Positions 1 through 8,870 of a stretch of 36,950 nt of DNA are shown piece by piece; within the stretch, counting starts at the first letter, position 1; each line of letters begins with the position of its first letter. The notes under the pieces were generated by a model. It did not search any database, was not told the origin of the DNA, and worked only from the letters and a program-made list of their open reading frames with translations. Source of the stretch: an uncultured Lachnospiraceae bacterium. GTDB taxonomy: Bacteria > Bacillota > Clostridia > Lachnospirales > Lachnospiraceae. The DNA is taken from assembly GCA_947169385.1 (NCBI GenBank), contig CAMVPR010000026.1, positions 1 to 36,950 of the forward strand, in the 5' to 3' direction. A program made the translations under genes and the position numbers.

Positions 1-7
1 AAAGACT

Positions 8-46
8 AAATTCTACTTTGAATATGAAGGGTAGAATTTAACTTTT
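8..46 (+). terminator. Weak hairpin, possible terminator of an upstream gene
   Basis: A 9-bp stem (AAATTCTAC at 8-16 with GTAGAATTT at 31-39) around a 14-base loop is followed by a short TTTT at 43-46. The stem is AT-rich and the T-run poor, so it may be a weak terminator of a gene left of the window or only a chance hairpin. Confidence 0.35.
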
Positions 47-127
47 CATTTTACGGTTAAATATCAAGGCTTTTTTTTATGGAGATTATTGGTGATTTAT
101 GATAAGATGGAGGAGGTAGGTGATTGT

Positions 128-1357
128 ATGAGTGACAGAGTTAAGAACTACCAGACCTTAAGTAAGGAGCTGGTTTCAAGAATTAGAGAAGACAAGGCTG
201 CTCACAAGCTCAGCCCATATAGGACAGACGATTCGATGGCTCTACGAAAGAGAGCGGATCATAATGAGACGGACGCATGGCGACCACCATTTATCAGAGA
301 TGTTGAGAGGATTATGCACAATCCTTATTACAATAGATACGCAGACAAGACACAAGTATTCTCGTTTATGAAGAATGATGATATATCAAGAAGGTCTTTT
401 CATGTTCAGCTTGTGGCAAGGATTGCAAGGAATATATCAAGAGTGTTGGGACTTAACGAGGACTTAACGGAAGCTATAGCTTTAGGACATGATATCGGAC
501 ATACTCCGTTTGGACATGCGGGCGAGAGGATGCTTTCTGCTAAGCTTCAAGAGCACACAGCAGGTGGAGTTAAGAGATACTTTAATCACAATGTGCACAG
601 TGTAAGAGTAATGAATACGTTGGTTGATTGGAATGTCAGCCTACAGACTTTGGATGGGGCGCTTTGTCACAACGGTGAACTTGAACTCAGTGAGTATGTA
701 CCGTGTCCTTTAAGAACATTTGATGAACTTCAAATGTTAGAAGAGAAGTGTAATACAGATGAATCAGAGATTAAGAAGCTTATCCCGTGTACGTTAGAAG
801 GATGTGTTGTCAGGGTGAGCGACATAATAGCTTATCTCGGTAAGGACAGGCAGGACGCAGTGAAAGTCGGACTTCTGAAGGATGACAGTGATTTTGGTAA
901 TGATGTTATCGGAAGGACCAACTCGGAGATTATTAACAACATGATAGTTAATATAGTCGAGAACAGCTACGGACAGGATTATCTCAGACTTGACAAGGAA
1001 TACTACGATGCATTTACTAAAGCCAAGAAAGAGAACTATGAGTTGATATATCAGAATGAGTCTGTTGAGAGCCAGATGGTTTCCGTGGTTCGCCCGATGT
1101 TTGATGCTATGTATGAAGAGATATTACGTCAGGCCAGGGAACTTGATAAATCAAGCATTTTCTATAAACATCATATAGAGTTTTTGAAGGGGATTAACAG
1201 TAAACTCAATATGGATGAGTATTTAGAGAGTGATCCTAACCAGTTGACTGTTGATTTTATTGCCAGCATGACGGATGATTATTTTATAGACCTTTATAGT
1301 ACGTTGTTCCCTAAGAGTGATTTGAAGATATTATATAAAGGTTACTTTGAGGACTAG
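128..1357 (+). CDS. dgt: dGTPase-like HD-domain dNTP triphosphohydrolase
   Basis: This 409-residue protein belongs to the HD superfamily of dNTP triphosphohydrolases, which split dNTPs into deoxynucleosides and triphosphate. Visible metal ligands are H92 (in HVQLVARIAR), the H121-D122 pair in GHDIGHTPFGH and D232 in RVSDIIAYLGKD, so the H...HD...D set is complete. I chose ATG 128 because AGGAGG lies at 111-116; an upstream in-frame TTG at 89 has no such site. It sits 8 bases before nrdD and heads a block of dNTP genes (nrdD, nrdG, dut), which suggests a role in balancing the dNTP pool. Substrate preference for dGTP is inferred from the family only. Some relatives act in phage defence, but the housekeeping neighbours make pool control the simpler reading. 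Confidence 0.88.
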   Translation: MSDRVKNYQTLSKELVSRIREDKAAHKLSPYRTDDSMALRKRADHNETDAWRPPFIRDVERIMHNPYYNRYADKTQVFSFMKNDDISRRSFHVQLVARIARNISRVLGLNEDLTEAIALGHDIGHTPFGHAGERMLSAKLQEHTAGGVKRYFNHNVHSVRVMNTLVDWNVSLQTLDGALCHNGELELSEYVPCPLRTFDELQMLEEKCNTDESEIKKLIPCTLEGCVVRVSDIIAYLGKDRQDAVKVGLLKDDSDFGNDVIGRTNSEIINNMIVNIVENSYGQDYLRLDKEYYDAFTKAKKENYELIYQNESVESQMVSVVRPMFDAMYEEILRQARELDKSSIFYKHHIEFLKGINSKLNMDEYLESDPNQLTVDFIASMTDDYFIDLYSTLFPKSDLKILYKGYFED

Positions 1358-1365
1358 GTGAGTAT

Positions 1366-3231
1366 ATGATTAAGGATTTTATCAATAAAGAACAGTTAGA
1401 TGACATGTTTAGAACAAGTCAGTCTATCCTCTACATAGGCGACAAAGAGAATTCCAACATGGATAGCGCTTTGGTCTCTACTAAGAGGAGTCTGCTTCTT
1501 AATCATTTGAATCGTGAGCTCTACAAGGAGAATTTTTTAAATGATGATGAGAGAGAAGCATTAGATGACGGTTACATTTACATACATGATATGTCGGCGA
1601 GACTTGATACAATGAATTGCTGTCTTTTTGATATAAAGGACGTATTAAAAGGCGGCTTTGAGATGTCTAATATATGGTACAACGAGCCGAAGACACTAGA
1701 TACGGTTTTTGATGTTATAGGTGATATTGTGCTCTCTGCGGCAGGACAGCAATACGGCGGCTTCACGGTGCCTAACGTAGACCTTTTGTTGGAGCCGTAT
1801 GCAGAGAAGTCTTATGAGAAGTATCTTAACATTTATAAAGAGCACGGGCTCTCTTATAAGGAGAGTGAGTTAGAGGCTTTTAGAAATGTTGAGAATGACA
1901 TGAGGCAGGGCTTTCAGGGATGGGAGTACAAGTTTAACACAGTCTCTTCCAGCAGGGGAGATTATCCGTTTACGACGATTACATTTGGAACGGGTACGGG
2001 GAGATTCGCTAAGCTTGCCTCGATTACCGCACTTAGAGTGAGACGAAACGGACAGGGTTTGAAGGGCAAGAAGAAGCCTGTTCTTTATCCTAAGCTTGTG
2101 TTTTTATATGATGAAGATCTTCACGGCAAGGGAGCGGAGTTAGAGGATGTATTTGAAGAAGGGATTCTTACATCAGCTAAGACCATGTATCCCGACTGGC
2201 TTTCGCTCTCCGGCGAGGGCTATATCGCAAGCGTTTATAAGACGTACGGAGAGATTATCAGTCCTATGGGATGCAGGGCTTTTCTTTCGCCTTGGTATGA
2301 GAGAGGCGGGATTAAGCCTGCTGACGGAGAGGACAAGCCTATATATATCGGTCGATTTAATATAGGTGTTGTGAGCCTCAATCTTCCTATGATTTACGCT
2401 AAAGCTGATTCCGAGGGCAGAGAGTTCTTTGAAGTATTAGATTATTATCTTGAGATGATAAGAGGTATTCATATCAGGACATATGAGTATCTTGGTAATA
2501 TGAAAGCATCGTCTAATCCGCTTGCTTACACACAGGGTGGATTTTATGGTGGACACCTTAATTATGATGAGAAGATAGCGCCTCTGCTTAAGTCGGCGAC
2601 GGCTTCATTTGGCTATACTGCCTTGAATGAGCTTCAGAACCTTCATAACGGTTGCTCGCTCACTGTAGACAGTGATTTCGCTTATGAGACATTGCTTCAT
2701 ATCAACAGAGTTGTAGAGCGCTTTAAGGAAGAGGATGGGCATCTGTACGCAATATATGGAACTCCGGCGGAGAATCTGTGCGGATTACAGGTCAAGCAGT
2801 TTAGAGCCAAGTACGGAATCATTAAGGGAGTTTCGGACAGAGAGTATGTGAGCAATAGTTTTCACTGTCATGTTACAGAAGATATAACACCTATTGAGAA
2901 GCAGGATTACGAGAGAAGGTTCTGGGAACTGTCTAACGGTGGCAAGATTCAATATGTTAAGTATCCGATTGATTATAATCTTGAAGCTATAAGGATTCTT
3001 GTCAGGCGAGCTATGGCTTACGGTTACTACGAGGGAGTTAATCTGTCTCTTTCGTATTGTGACGATTGCGGTCACGAGGAGCTTGATATGGATAGGTGTC
3101 CTTCGTGTGGCAGCACTAATCTCACCAAGATTGAGAGGATGAACGGATATCTGTCTTACTCAAGAGTTAAAGGTGACACAAGGCTCAATCACGCCAAGAT
3201 GGCGGAGATTAAAGAGAGAGTATCCATGTAA
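1366..3231 (+). CDS. nrdD: Anaerobic ribonucleoside-triphosphate reductase (class III), no ATP-cone
   Basis: Glycyl-radical enzyme that reduces NTPs to dNTPs without oxygen. The sequence shows the two thiyl-site regions (MNCCLFD near residue 85 and C303 in PMGCRAFLSPW), a zinc ribbon near the C terminus (CDDCG...CPSCG) and the radical loop with G594 in RMNGYLSY, 28 residues from the end. At 621 residues it is shorter than the usual ~700-780, because it starts directly at the reductase fold and has no recognisable N-terminal ATP-cone, the domain that normally gives dATP feedback inhibition. It lies 8 bases after the dGTPase-like gene and 14 before nrdG, so the three are probably co-transcribed. 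A phage-like shorter NrdD type is an alternative origin. Confidence 0.93.
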   Translation: MIKDFINKEQLDDMFRTSQSILYIGDKENSNMDSALVSTKRSLLLNHLNRELYKENFLNDDEREALDDGYIYIHDMSARLDTMNCCLFDIKDVLKGGFEMSNIWYNEPKTLDTVFDVIGDIVLSAAGQQYGGFTVPNVDLLLEPYAEKSYEKYLNIYKEHGLSYKESELEAFRNVENDMRQGFQGWEYKFNTVSSSRGDYPFTTITFGTGTGRFAKLASITALRVRRNGQGLKGKKKPVLYPKLVFLYDEDLHGKGAELEDVFEEGILTSAKTMYPDWLSLSGEGYIASVYKTYGEIISPMGCRAFLSPWYERGGIKPADGEDKPIYIGRFNIGVVSLNLPMIYAKADSEGREFFEVLDYYLEMIRGIHIRTYEYLGNMKASSNPLAYTQGGFYGGHLNYDEKIAPLLKSATASFGYTALNELQNLHNGCSLTVDSDFAYETLLHINRVVERFKEEDGHLYAIYGTPAENLCGLQVKQFRAKYGIIKGVSDREYVSNSFHCHVTEDITPIEKQDYERRFWELSNGGKIQYVKYPIDYNLEAIRILVRRAMAYGYYEGVNLSLSYCDDCGHEELDMDRCPSCGSTNLTKIERMNGYLSYSRVKGDTRLNHAKMAEIKERVSM

Positions 3232-3245
3232 TTTGGAGGAGTGTT

Positions 3246-3704
3246 ATGAATTATCATAATATCGTTAAGGATGATATGCTAAATGGTGACGGCCTTAGAG
3301 TGACATTATTTGTTGCGGGGTGCGATCATAATTGTTATAATTGTCATAACCCTGAGACATTTGACCCGATGGGCGGAATACCTTTTGATGATGCTGCTTT
3401 GGTCGAGATTTATAATGAGCTTTCAAAGGACTATGTTTCGGGTATAACTGTGACAGGAGGAGATCCGCTTTATATAGGCAACAGAGATACGGTCACAGAA
3501 CTTTTGATGAATATCAAATCAAAATTTCCCGATAAGACTGTGTGGCTATATACCGGATATGTCTACGAGGAGATAAGTGATTTAGAGGTTGTTAAGTATG
3601 TTGATGTATTGGTTGATGCGCCGTACATTGACGAATTAAGAGATACTACTCTTAGGTGGAGAGGAAGCTCCAACCAGAGAGTTATAAGATTAGGAGGACA
3701 ATAG
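3246..3704 (+). CDS. nrdG: Anaerobic ribonucleotide reductase activating protein (radical SAM)
   Basis: NrdG uses a [4Fe-4S] cluster and S-adenosylmethionine to generate the glycyl radical on NrdD. The cluster-binding motif CxxxCxxC is seen as C26, C30 and C33 ([10 protein letters not shown]), and the SAM-binding glycine run appears as TVTGGDPL. Length is 152 residues, typical of the family. GGAGG at 3235-3239 precedes ATG 3246. It lies directly after its partner nrdD and one base before dut, so it is in the same operon. Presence of this oxygen-sensitive pair supports an anaerobic host. Confidence 0.95.
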   Translation: MNYHNIVKDDMLNGDGLRVTLFVAGCDHNCYNCHNPETFDPMGGIPFDDAALVEIYNELSKDYVSGITVTGGDPLYIGNRDTVTELLMNIKSKFPDKTVWLYTGYVYEEISDLEVVKYVDVLVDAPYIDELRDTTLRWRGSSNQRVIRLGGQ

Positions 3705-3705
3705 A

Positions 3706-4140
3706 ATGCAACAGATACGCATTAAGTATTTATCGGATGAGATTGAACATTTGACTTACATTGACAATAAGTCGGATTGGATAGATTTAAGGGCTGCTGA
3801 GGACGTTGTTATGAATGCGGGAGAGTTTAAGCTTATTCCGCTTGGAGTTGCAATGGAGCTGCCTAAGGGATATGAGGCTCATATTGTTCCGAGAAGCAGT
3901 ACTTATAAGAATTTTGGCTTGATTCAGACTAATCACACCGGAATAGTTGATGAGAGCTATTCGGGAGACAATGACCAGTGGTTCTTCCCGGCTTATGCAC
4001 TTAGGGATACAGAGATCCATGTCAATGATAGGATATGTCAGTTCAGAATTATGGAGCATCAGCCTAAGATTTCATTTGTTGAAACGGACCATTTGGGCAA
4101 TGAAGACAGAGGCGGAATAGGTAGTACGGGAATTAATTGA
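3706..4140 (+). CDS. dut: dUTP diphosphatase (trimeric dUTPase family)
   Basis: Splits dUTP to dUMP and pyrophosphate, preventing uracil incorporation and feeding dTMP synthesis. All five conserved motifs are visible in order: DLRAA (27-31), [11 protein letters not shown] (62-72), [14 protein letters not shown] (79-92, with D82 and Y85), RICQF (109-113) and RGGIGSTG (135-142). The 144-residue length fits the homotrimeric enzyme. It starts one base after the nrdG stop codon, with AGGAGG at 3692-3697 as its ribosome binding site, and closes the dNTP block. The related dCTP deaminase family shares the fold, but the glycine-rich motif 5 and the motif 3 aspartate favour dUTPase. Confidence 0.88.
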   Translation: MQQIRIKYLSDEIEHLTYIDNKSDWIDLRAAEDVVMNAGEFKLIPLGVAMELPKGYEAHIVPRSSTYKNFGLIQTNHTGIVDESYSGDNDQWFFPAYALRDTEIHVNDRICQFRIMEHQPKISFVETDHLGNEDRGGIGSTGIN

Positions 4141-4155
4141 ATGTAACTATATATC

Positions 4156-4184
4156 TTGTGATTTTGACGATTATATAGTACAAT
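4156..4184 (+). promoter_or_regulatory. Candidate sigma-A promoter of the chemoreceptor gene
   Basis: TTGTGA (4156-4161) and TACAAT (4179-4184) are separated by 17 bases and lie 41 bases before the chosen start codon. No sigma-D (flagellar) promoter pattern is evident. Confidence 0.5.
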
Positions 4185-4225
4185 ATAGAGTAGATATTTG
4201 AATAATTATGTCAGGAGGAACTGAT

Positions 4226-6250
4226 ATGGATGAAATGATGGAGAATGTTAATGTTAACGCTGAAGATACTTCATATGAAGTTAATGACGAGCGCACAGAT
4301 GTTGAGTCATATGATGTGTCTGACAACGAGCAGGTTATGGAACCTTCTGACTATGAGGGTAACGAGCCGGTTTATGATGATACTGATATGGATGACGAAT
4401 TAATCGATGATTCGATGCCTTTAGATGATGTGGATGAAGGTGACGAGACTGGTGGCTCTATACTGGATTCGCTTCCTGCATCGGACGATTCTGATGAGGA
4501 GAGAAGAGAGAGCTTGTATCCAATGAGAAAGGATCGTTTCAGACTCTTTAATTTCCAGAGAAAGCTCATGATGCTTTGCCTTATTCCGATGATTATAGTC
4601 AGCGTTGTTCTTATTTATATTTCAAGTAATGCTCTTTCAACCAAGATTGATAAGCAGATTAAGGAATCGCTTATTATAACTACAACTTCGCTTGATGTCT
4701 TTTATAATACGCTTTACAAGGGCGATTACTCAATGGATAAGGGTGGAACTTTCTACAAGGGTGAAGCTAAGCTTAGTAGTGATTACGATGTAATCGATGC
4801 CCTTAAGGAATCAACAGGTTATGAGATGTCTATGATTTACGGAGATATGAGACTTCTTACTACCATTAAGAAAGACGGTGGAGAAGGTAGACGTATCAAC
4901 GGTACCAGTGTTGATCCTAAGATTGTATCTAAGGTTGAGGAGGGTGGCAAGCCACTTTTTAAGGATGATGTAGTAATCGAGGATATAACCTACTACATTT
5001 ACTATAGTCCTTTATACAATTCAGATGGCTCAATCTGTGGTATGGTTGCTGCAGCAACACCGGTTGCTGAGGTTCAGAATATGATCAAGAAAGAGCGTAA
5101 CAGGATTATACTTATCTCTGTGGTTATTCTTATTGTTTCGATGATTCTTGTTGCAGTTATCGCAGCCGGAATGTCTAACACTATGAAGAAGACCAAGAAA
5201 TTCCTGGCTCTCATTGCTGGCGGAGATTTGACGGTATCTCACGACAAGAAGCTTATTAAGCGCAAGGATGAGTTCGGAGATATCTACTATATGTCGGTTA
5301 AGCTCCAGAGCGATTTTAGGGCTATTATGAATGATCTCAAGGATTCTATGAACGAGCTTGCAGATTCGGCTAAGGATTTGAGAGACATGGCTATCAATAC
5401 CAAGGCATCTGTTGATGATGTTGGAGCTTCGGTTGAGGTTATCAGTGAGGGTGCTACAACCCAGGCAGAGTATACACAGTCAGTTTCTGACAACGTTGGT
5501 AAGATTGGCGAGCAGATAGAATTTGTTATCACTGAGATTGATTCGCTTAGCACTGAGGCCGGTAAGATGGCTCAGGCTGAGGAAGATTCGGAGAGTATTA
5601 TTAGAGAACTCAATGCTTCTAATGATACAACCAAGAATTCTATCTCTAAGATTTCTGAGCAGATTGATGTTACCAATGAGAGCGTATTGAAGATTAGAAC
5701 TGCGACAACTCTTATTCAGGATATTTCTGATGAGACAGATCTTCTTTCACTTAACGCAAGTATTGAGGCTGCGCGCGCAGGCGATGCAGGTAGAGGATTT
5801 GCGGTTGTTGCAACTCAGATAACTAAGCTTGCTGAGCAGTCTAACAAGGCAGCGGCTGAGATTGAGAGTATCGTACATGACGTGATCGCCGAGTCTAACA
5901 AGATGAAGGAGATTATGGAAGAACTCAAGGCAGATGTTGACGATCAGCAGTTTAAGCTTGATGAGACCAATAAGAGATTTAGCGCAGTTTCTGACGGCGT
6001 TGAGACTTCACAGGAGAATATCGAGGGTATCAGAAGCAAGATGGATGTGCTTGGAGAGTCATCTAACGCTATCTTGCAGGTTGTTGAGAACCTTACCGGT
6101 ATTTCAGAGAGAAATGCAGAGTCAACCGAAGGAACTATTGCTTCTGCACATATTATGGCGGATACCATGGAGCAGCTTGAGCAAGCCAGTGACAGACTCA
6201 GAAAGCTTTCTAAGAGACTTACACGCGAAGTGGAGGTATTCAAGAGCTGA
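4226..6250 (+). CDS. Methyl-accepting chemotaxis protein with acidic N-terminal tail
   Basis: Membrane chemoreceptor of 674 residues. Order: an acidic Asp/Glu-rich cytoplasmic segment (1-~105), TM1 (~115-135), an extracellular single-Cache-like sensor (~140-290, ending in [19 protein letters not shown]), TM2 (~293-315), HAMP (~316-365) and a long methyl-accepting coiled coil. The conserved hairpin tip that contacts CheA/CheW is seen in [20 protein letters not shown]. No NWETF-type tail for CheR/CheB is present. ATG 4226 is chosen since AGGAGG (4213-4218) sits 7 bases upstream; an earlier ATG at 4208 would overlap that site. The acidic tail is unusual, as most receptors begin with a short positively charged stretch. 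The ligand is unknown. Its stop codon overlaps the next gene's start (TGATG). Confidence 0.93.
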   Translation: MDEMMENVNVNAEDTSYEVNDERTDVESYDVSDNEQVMEPSDYEGNEPVYDDTDMDDELIDDSMPLDDVDEGDETGGSILDSLPASDDSDEERRESLYPMRKDRFRLFNFQRKLMMLCLIPMIIVSVVLIYISSNALSTKIDKQIKESLIITTTSLDVFYNTLYKGDYSMDKGGTFYKGEAKLSSDYDVIDALKESTGYEMSMIYGDMRLLTTIKKDGGEGRRINGTSVDPKIVSKVEEGGKPLFKDDVVIEDITYYIYYSPLYNSDGSICGMVAAATPVAEVQNMIKKERNRIILISVVILIVSMILVAVIAAGMSNTMKKTKKFLALIAGGDLTVSHDKKLIKRKDEFGDIYYMSVKLQSDFRAIMNDLKDSMNELADSAKDLRDMAINTKASVDDVGASVEVISEGATTQAEYTQSVSDNVGKIGEQIEFVITEIDSLSTEAGKMAQAEEDSESIIRELNASNDTTKNSISKISEQIDVTNESVLKIRTATTLIQDISDETDLLSLNASIEAARAGDAGRGFAVVATQITKLAEQSNKAAAEIESIVHDVIAESNKMKEIMEELKADVDDQQFKLDETNKRFSAVSDGVETSQENIEGIRSKMDVLGESSNAILQVVENLTGISERNAESTEGTIASAHIMADTMEQLEQASDRLRKLSKRLTREVEVFKS

Positions 6251-7038
6251 TGAAGGTTGACAGAAGGATGGAGCAGTTTAAGATAGATCTTAAGCCTGAA
6301 GCTAAGGTCGACAGAGTAATAGGAATAGTAAGCGGCAAGGGAGGGGTAGGTAAGTCTCTAGTTACCTCCCTTGTAGCTAATTCTACCGCATCAAGAGGTA
6401 TCAATACAGCGATCTTTGATGCGGATATAACGGGACCTTCAATCCCTAAGTGTTACGGAATTGAGTCTAAGGCAATAGTTGAAGATGAGACTATAATTCC
6501 GGTGAGAACAGCCAATGACATTCAGGTTATGTCAATCAATCTATTGCTTGATGATGTAACACAACCTGTGATATTTAGAGGCCCTGTAATTGCCAACACT
6601 GTAAGACAATTCTGGACTGATGTTTTGTGGAAGGATGTCGGCGTTATGTATGTAGATATGCCTCCGGGAACAGGCGATGTACCTTTGACAGTGTTTCAGA
6701 GTCTTCCTTTAGACGGCATAATTGTTGTGGCATCACCACAGGATTTAGTTAATATGGTAGTTGAGAAGGCTGTCAATATGGCTACAATGATGCGTATACC
6801 TATACTTGCTTTGGTTGAGAACATGGCATATTATGAGTGCCCTGACTGCGGCAAGAAGCATAAGATATACGGAGACAGCCATCTTGCTGAGATTGCATTA
6901 AGACATAGAGCTACCAAGGATTCCCCAATCATTGAGATTCCTATCATGCCTGAGATTGCTAAGCTCTGTGATGAAGGAAGAATTTATGATTATAAGAACA
7001 ATCTTTTTGATGGACTTCTTGATTCTATAGTTGATTAG
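6250..7038 (+). CDS. mrp: Mrp/NBP35-family Fe-S cluster carrier ATPase
   Basis: P-loop ATPase of the ParA/MinD superfamily that binds and transfers Fe-S clusters to apoproteins. Seen: the deviant Walker A GKGGVGKS (29-36), DADITGPSIPK (57-67), Walker B-like YVDMPPGTGD (134-143), and the bridging CxxC pair C197/C200 in ECPDCGKK that holds the cluster between two subunits. At 262 residues it lacks the N-terminal DUF59 domain of longer Mrp proteins. ATG 6250 overlaps the chemoreceptor stop; GGAGGT at 6232-6237 is the likely ribosome binding site, 12 bases upstream. An internal ATG at 6268 would be an alternative start. Coupling to a chemoreceptor has no obvious functional logic and may only reflect transcription. 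Confidence 0.9.
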   Translation: MKVDRRMEQFKIDLKPEAKVDRVIGIVSGKGGVGKSLVTSLVANSTASRGINTAIFDADITGPSIPKCYGIESKAIVEDETIIPVRTANDIQVMSINLLLDDVTQPVIFRGPVIANTVRQFWTDVLWKDVGVMYVDMPPGTGDVPLTVFQSLPLDGIIVVASPQDLVNMVVEKAVNMATMMRIPILALVENMAYYECPDCGKKHKIYGDSHLAEIALRHRATKDSPIIEIPIMPEIAKLCDEGRIYDYKNNLFDGLLDSIVD

Positions 7039-7059
7039 TTGGGATTTTTATTTTATTAT
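7031..7059 (+). promoter_or_regulatory. Candidate sigma-A promoter of the riboflavin operon
   Basis: TTGATT (7031-7036), overlapping the end of mrp, and TATTAT (7054-7059) are spaced by 17 bases. Transcription would begin near 7066, leaving a leader of about 54 bases that contains the hairpin at 7077-7101. Confidence 0.5.
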
Positions 7060-7076
7060 ATTGTAATATCATTTAT

Positions 7077-7106
7077 ATCCTAAGATCTGATGACTTAGGA
7101 TTTTTT
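7077..7106 (+). terminator. Intrinsic terminator or attenuator just before ribD
   Basis: ATCCTAAG (7077-7084) pairs perfectly with CTTAGGAT (7094-7101) around a 9-base loop and runs into five further T residues. It can end mrp transcription; because it also lies inside the leader of the putative ribD promoter, it could act as an attenuator. Confidence 0.7.
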
Positions 7107-7119
7107 CATGGAGATAGAT

Positions 7120-8196
7120 ATGGAAGAGTATATGAGGCGTGCGATAAGCCTTGCTAAGAGAGGGTTAGGACTTGTAGCACCCAATCCTTTAGTTGGCGCT
7201 GTGATAGTTAAGAACGGCGAGATTATAGGCGAAGGCTGGCACAGGAGGTATGGTGATCTCCACGCAGAGCGCCATGCGTTAGCCAATGTTAAGAAGTCTC
7301 CTAACGGAGCTATAATGTTCGTGACTTTGGAGCCTTGCTGTCACACCGGCAAGCAGCCACCTTGTGTGGAAGCGTTAGTTGAATCCGGAATAAGCGAAGT
7401 ATATATCGGATCGAGAGATCCCAATCCTTTGGTATCAGGTAAGGGAGTTGCTTTTCTTAAGGAGCATGGAATTATTGTTCACGAGGATTATCTAAGGGAA
7501 GAGTGTGACGAGATTAACACGGTGTTCTTCCACTACATTAAGGATAAGAGCCCTTATGTCATAATGAAATATGCGATGACGATAGACGGTAAGATAGCAA
7601 CAGCTACCAACAAGAGCAGATGGATTACGTCGGAAGCTGCAAGAGAGCATGTTCACAAGAGGAGAGGCATTTATACGGCCATTATGGTTGGCTCTAATAC
7701 GGTGATTAAAGATGATCCTATGCTCAATTGCAGGATTGAAGGCGGGAGAGATCCGGTTAGGATTGTTGTAGATTCTAAGCTTGTTACTCCGTTTGATTCT
7801 AAACTCGTTAAGACAGCTAAGGATATAAGAACCATAATCTGTACTGCATCTGAGGACGATGCTCTAATTAAGCAATATGAGAGTTTTGATGTTGAGATTT
7901 TTAAGGTTCCTTTAAAGGGTGAACATATTAATCTTAGCGAGATGCTTAAACAATTAGGTGCAGACGGAATAGACAGTATATTTGTTGAGGGTGGCGCAGG
8001 ACTTCACTCTGCGATGCTTAAAGAAAAGTTATATAATAAGGCGGAGATTTACGTTTCCCCTAAGATATTTGGAGGCGTTAACGCTAAGACTCCGGTAGGC
8101 GGAGAGGGCGTTGACGATCCGATGGATGCATTTGACATACATAATGTAAATGTTATAAGAATAGGTGATGACTTCCTCTTTGAGGGAGATTTTTAA
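7120..8196 (+). CDS. ribD: Bifunctional riboflavin deaminase/reductase RibD
   Basis: Carries out the second and third riboflavin steps: deamination of the diaminopyrimidine intermediate, then NADPH-dependent reduction of its ribosyl group. The N-terminal cytidine-deaminase-like half has H48 and E50 (HAE) and the zinc cysteines C73 and C82 in EPCCHTGKQPPC; the C-terminal half (~145-358) is the DHFR-like reductase with VEGGAGLHSAML. I chose ATG 7120 (358 residues) since GGAG lies at 7110-7113 and homologues begin with MEEYM; ATG 7108, 12 bases earlier, directly abuts the hairpin T-run and has only a weak site. First gene of ribD-ribE-ribBA-ribH. No FMN riboswitch motif fits in the 81 bases before it. 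Confidence 0.95.
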   Translation: MEEYMRRAISLAKRGLGLVAPNPLVGAVIVKNGEIIGEGWHRRYGDLHAERHALANVKKSPNGAIMFVTLEPCCHTGKQPPCVEALVESGISEVYIGSRDPNPLVSGKGVAFLKEHGIIVHEDYLREECDEINTVFFHYIKDKSPYVIMKYAMTIDGKIATATNKSRWITSEAAREHVHKRRGIYTAIMVGSNTVIKDDPMLNCRIEGGRDPVRIVVDSKLVTPFDSKLVKTAKDIRTIICTASEDDALIKQYESFDVEIFKVPLKGEHINLSEMLKQLGADGIDSIFVEGGAGLHSAMLKEKLYNKAEIYVSPKIFGGVNAKTPVGGEGVDDPMDAFDIHNVNVIRIGDDFLFEGDF

Positions 8197-8209
8197 GGCG
8201 GGTGATTAG

Positions 8210-8857
8210 GTGTTTACCGGACTTATAGAGGAGCTCGGAGTACTTAAATCAATTAAAAAGGGTGCTAGCAGTGCAGTTCTTTCGATTTCGGCAAATGAAG
8301 TCTTAAACGGAACTAAAGTTGGCGACAGTATTGCGGTTAACGGCGTATGCCTTACAGTTACCGGATTGTTCGGCTCTTATTTCACGGCTGATGTTATGCA
8401 CGAGACGCTTAACAGATCGTCGATGTCGTCGGTTAAGATTGGCGATAATGTCAATCTTGAGAGAGCGATGGCGCTTGGAGACAGGTTCGGTGGTCATATT
8501 GTCAGCGGGCATATCGATGGTGTTGGAATTATCAGCGAGATTACGAAAGATGATAACGCAATATGGTTTCATTTTGACGTAGAAAGTGATATTATGAAAT
8601 ACGTTGTCATGAAGGGTTCTGTTACGATTGACGGAATAAGCCTTACAGTTGCTAAGGTTGACAGTAAGGGATTCATGATTTCTGCGATTCCGCATACCGT
8701 TAAAGAGACTACACTGTCTTCTAAGAAGATAGGAGACAAGGTCAATATAGAGACAGACATAATCGGACGGTACGTTGAACACCTTATGGCATTTGACCAA
8801 GAAGACAAGACCGAGTCAGGAATTACTAGAGAATTCCTTTTAAAGAATGGATTTTAG
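8210..8857 (+). CDS. ribE: Riboflavin synthase, alpha subunit
   Basis: Converts two lumazine molecules to riboflavin plus the diaminopyrimidine. Two tandem lumazine-binding barrels are visible: MFTGLIEELG...NGVCLTV in the first half and GHIDGVG...DGISLTV in the second, each in the expected register. Length 215 residues is typical. It starts with GTG at 8210; the AAGGCGGG stretch at 8195-8202 overlaps the ribD stop codon and serves as ribosome binding site. MFTGLIE is the near-universal N terminus of this family, which settles the start. Second gene of the rib operon. Confidence 0.95.
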   Translation: MFTGLIEELGVLKSIKKGASSAVLSISANEVLNGTKVGDSIAVNGVCLTVTGLFGSYFTADVMHETLNRSSMSSVKIGDNVNLERAMALGDRFGGHIVSGHIDGVGIISEITKDDNAIWFHFDVESDIMKYVVMKGSVTIDGISLTVAKVDSKGFMISAIPHTVKETTLSSKKIGDKVNIETDIIGRYVEHLMAFDQEDKTESGITREFLLKNGF

Positions 8858-8870
8858 AAAGGTATAGTTT

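Noticed and set aside
128-4140. dGTPase-dUTPase block as a phage-defence island
   Set aside because: Neighbours are standard anaerobic dNTP synthesis genes and no defence gene is nearby.
7039-7119. FMN riboswitch before ribD
   Set aside because: No AGGGCAGGGTG-type core or CGGCGGT element is present, and the spacer is too short.
8303-8800. 165-residue minus-strand frame across ribE
   Set aside because: It is a shadow of ribE, whose two lumazine-binding repeats are clear on the plus strand.
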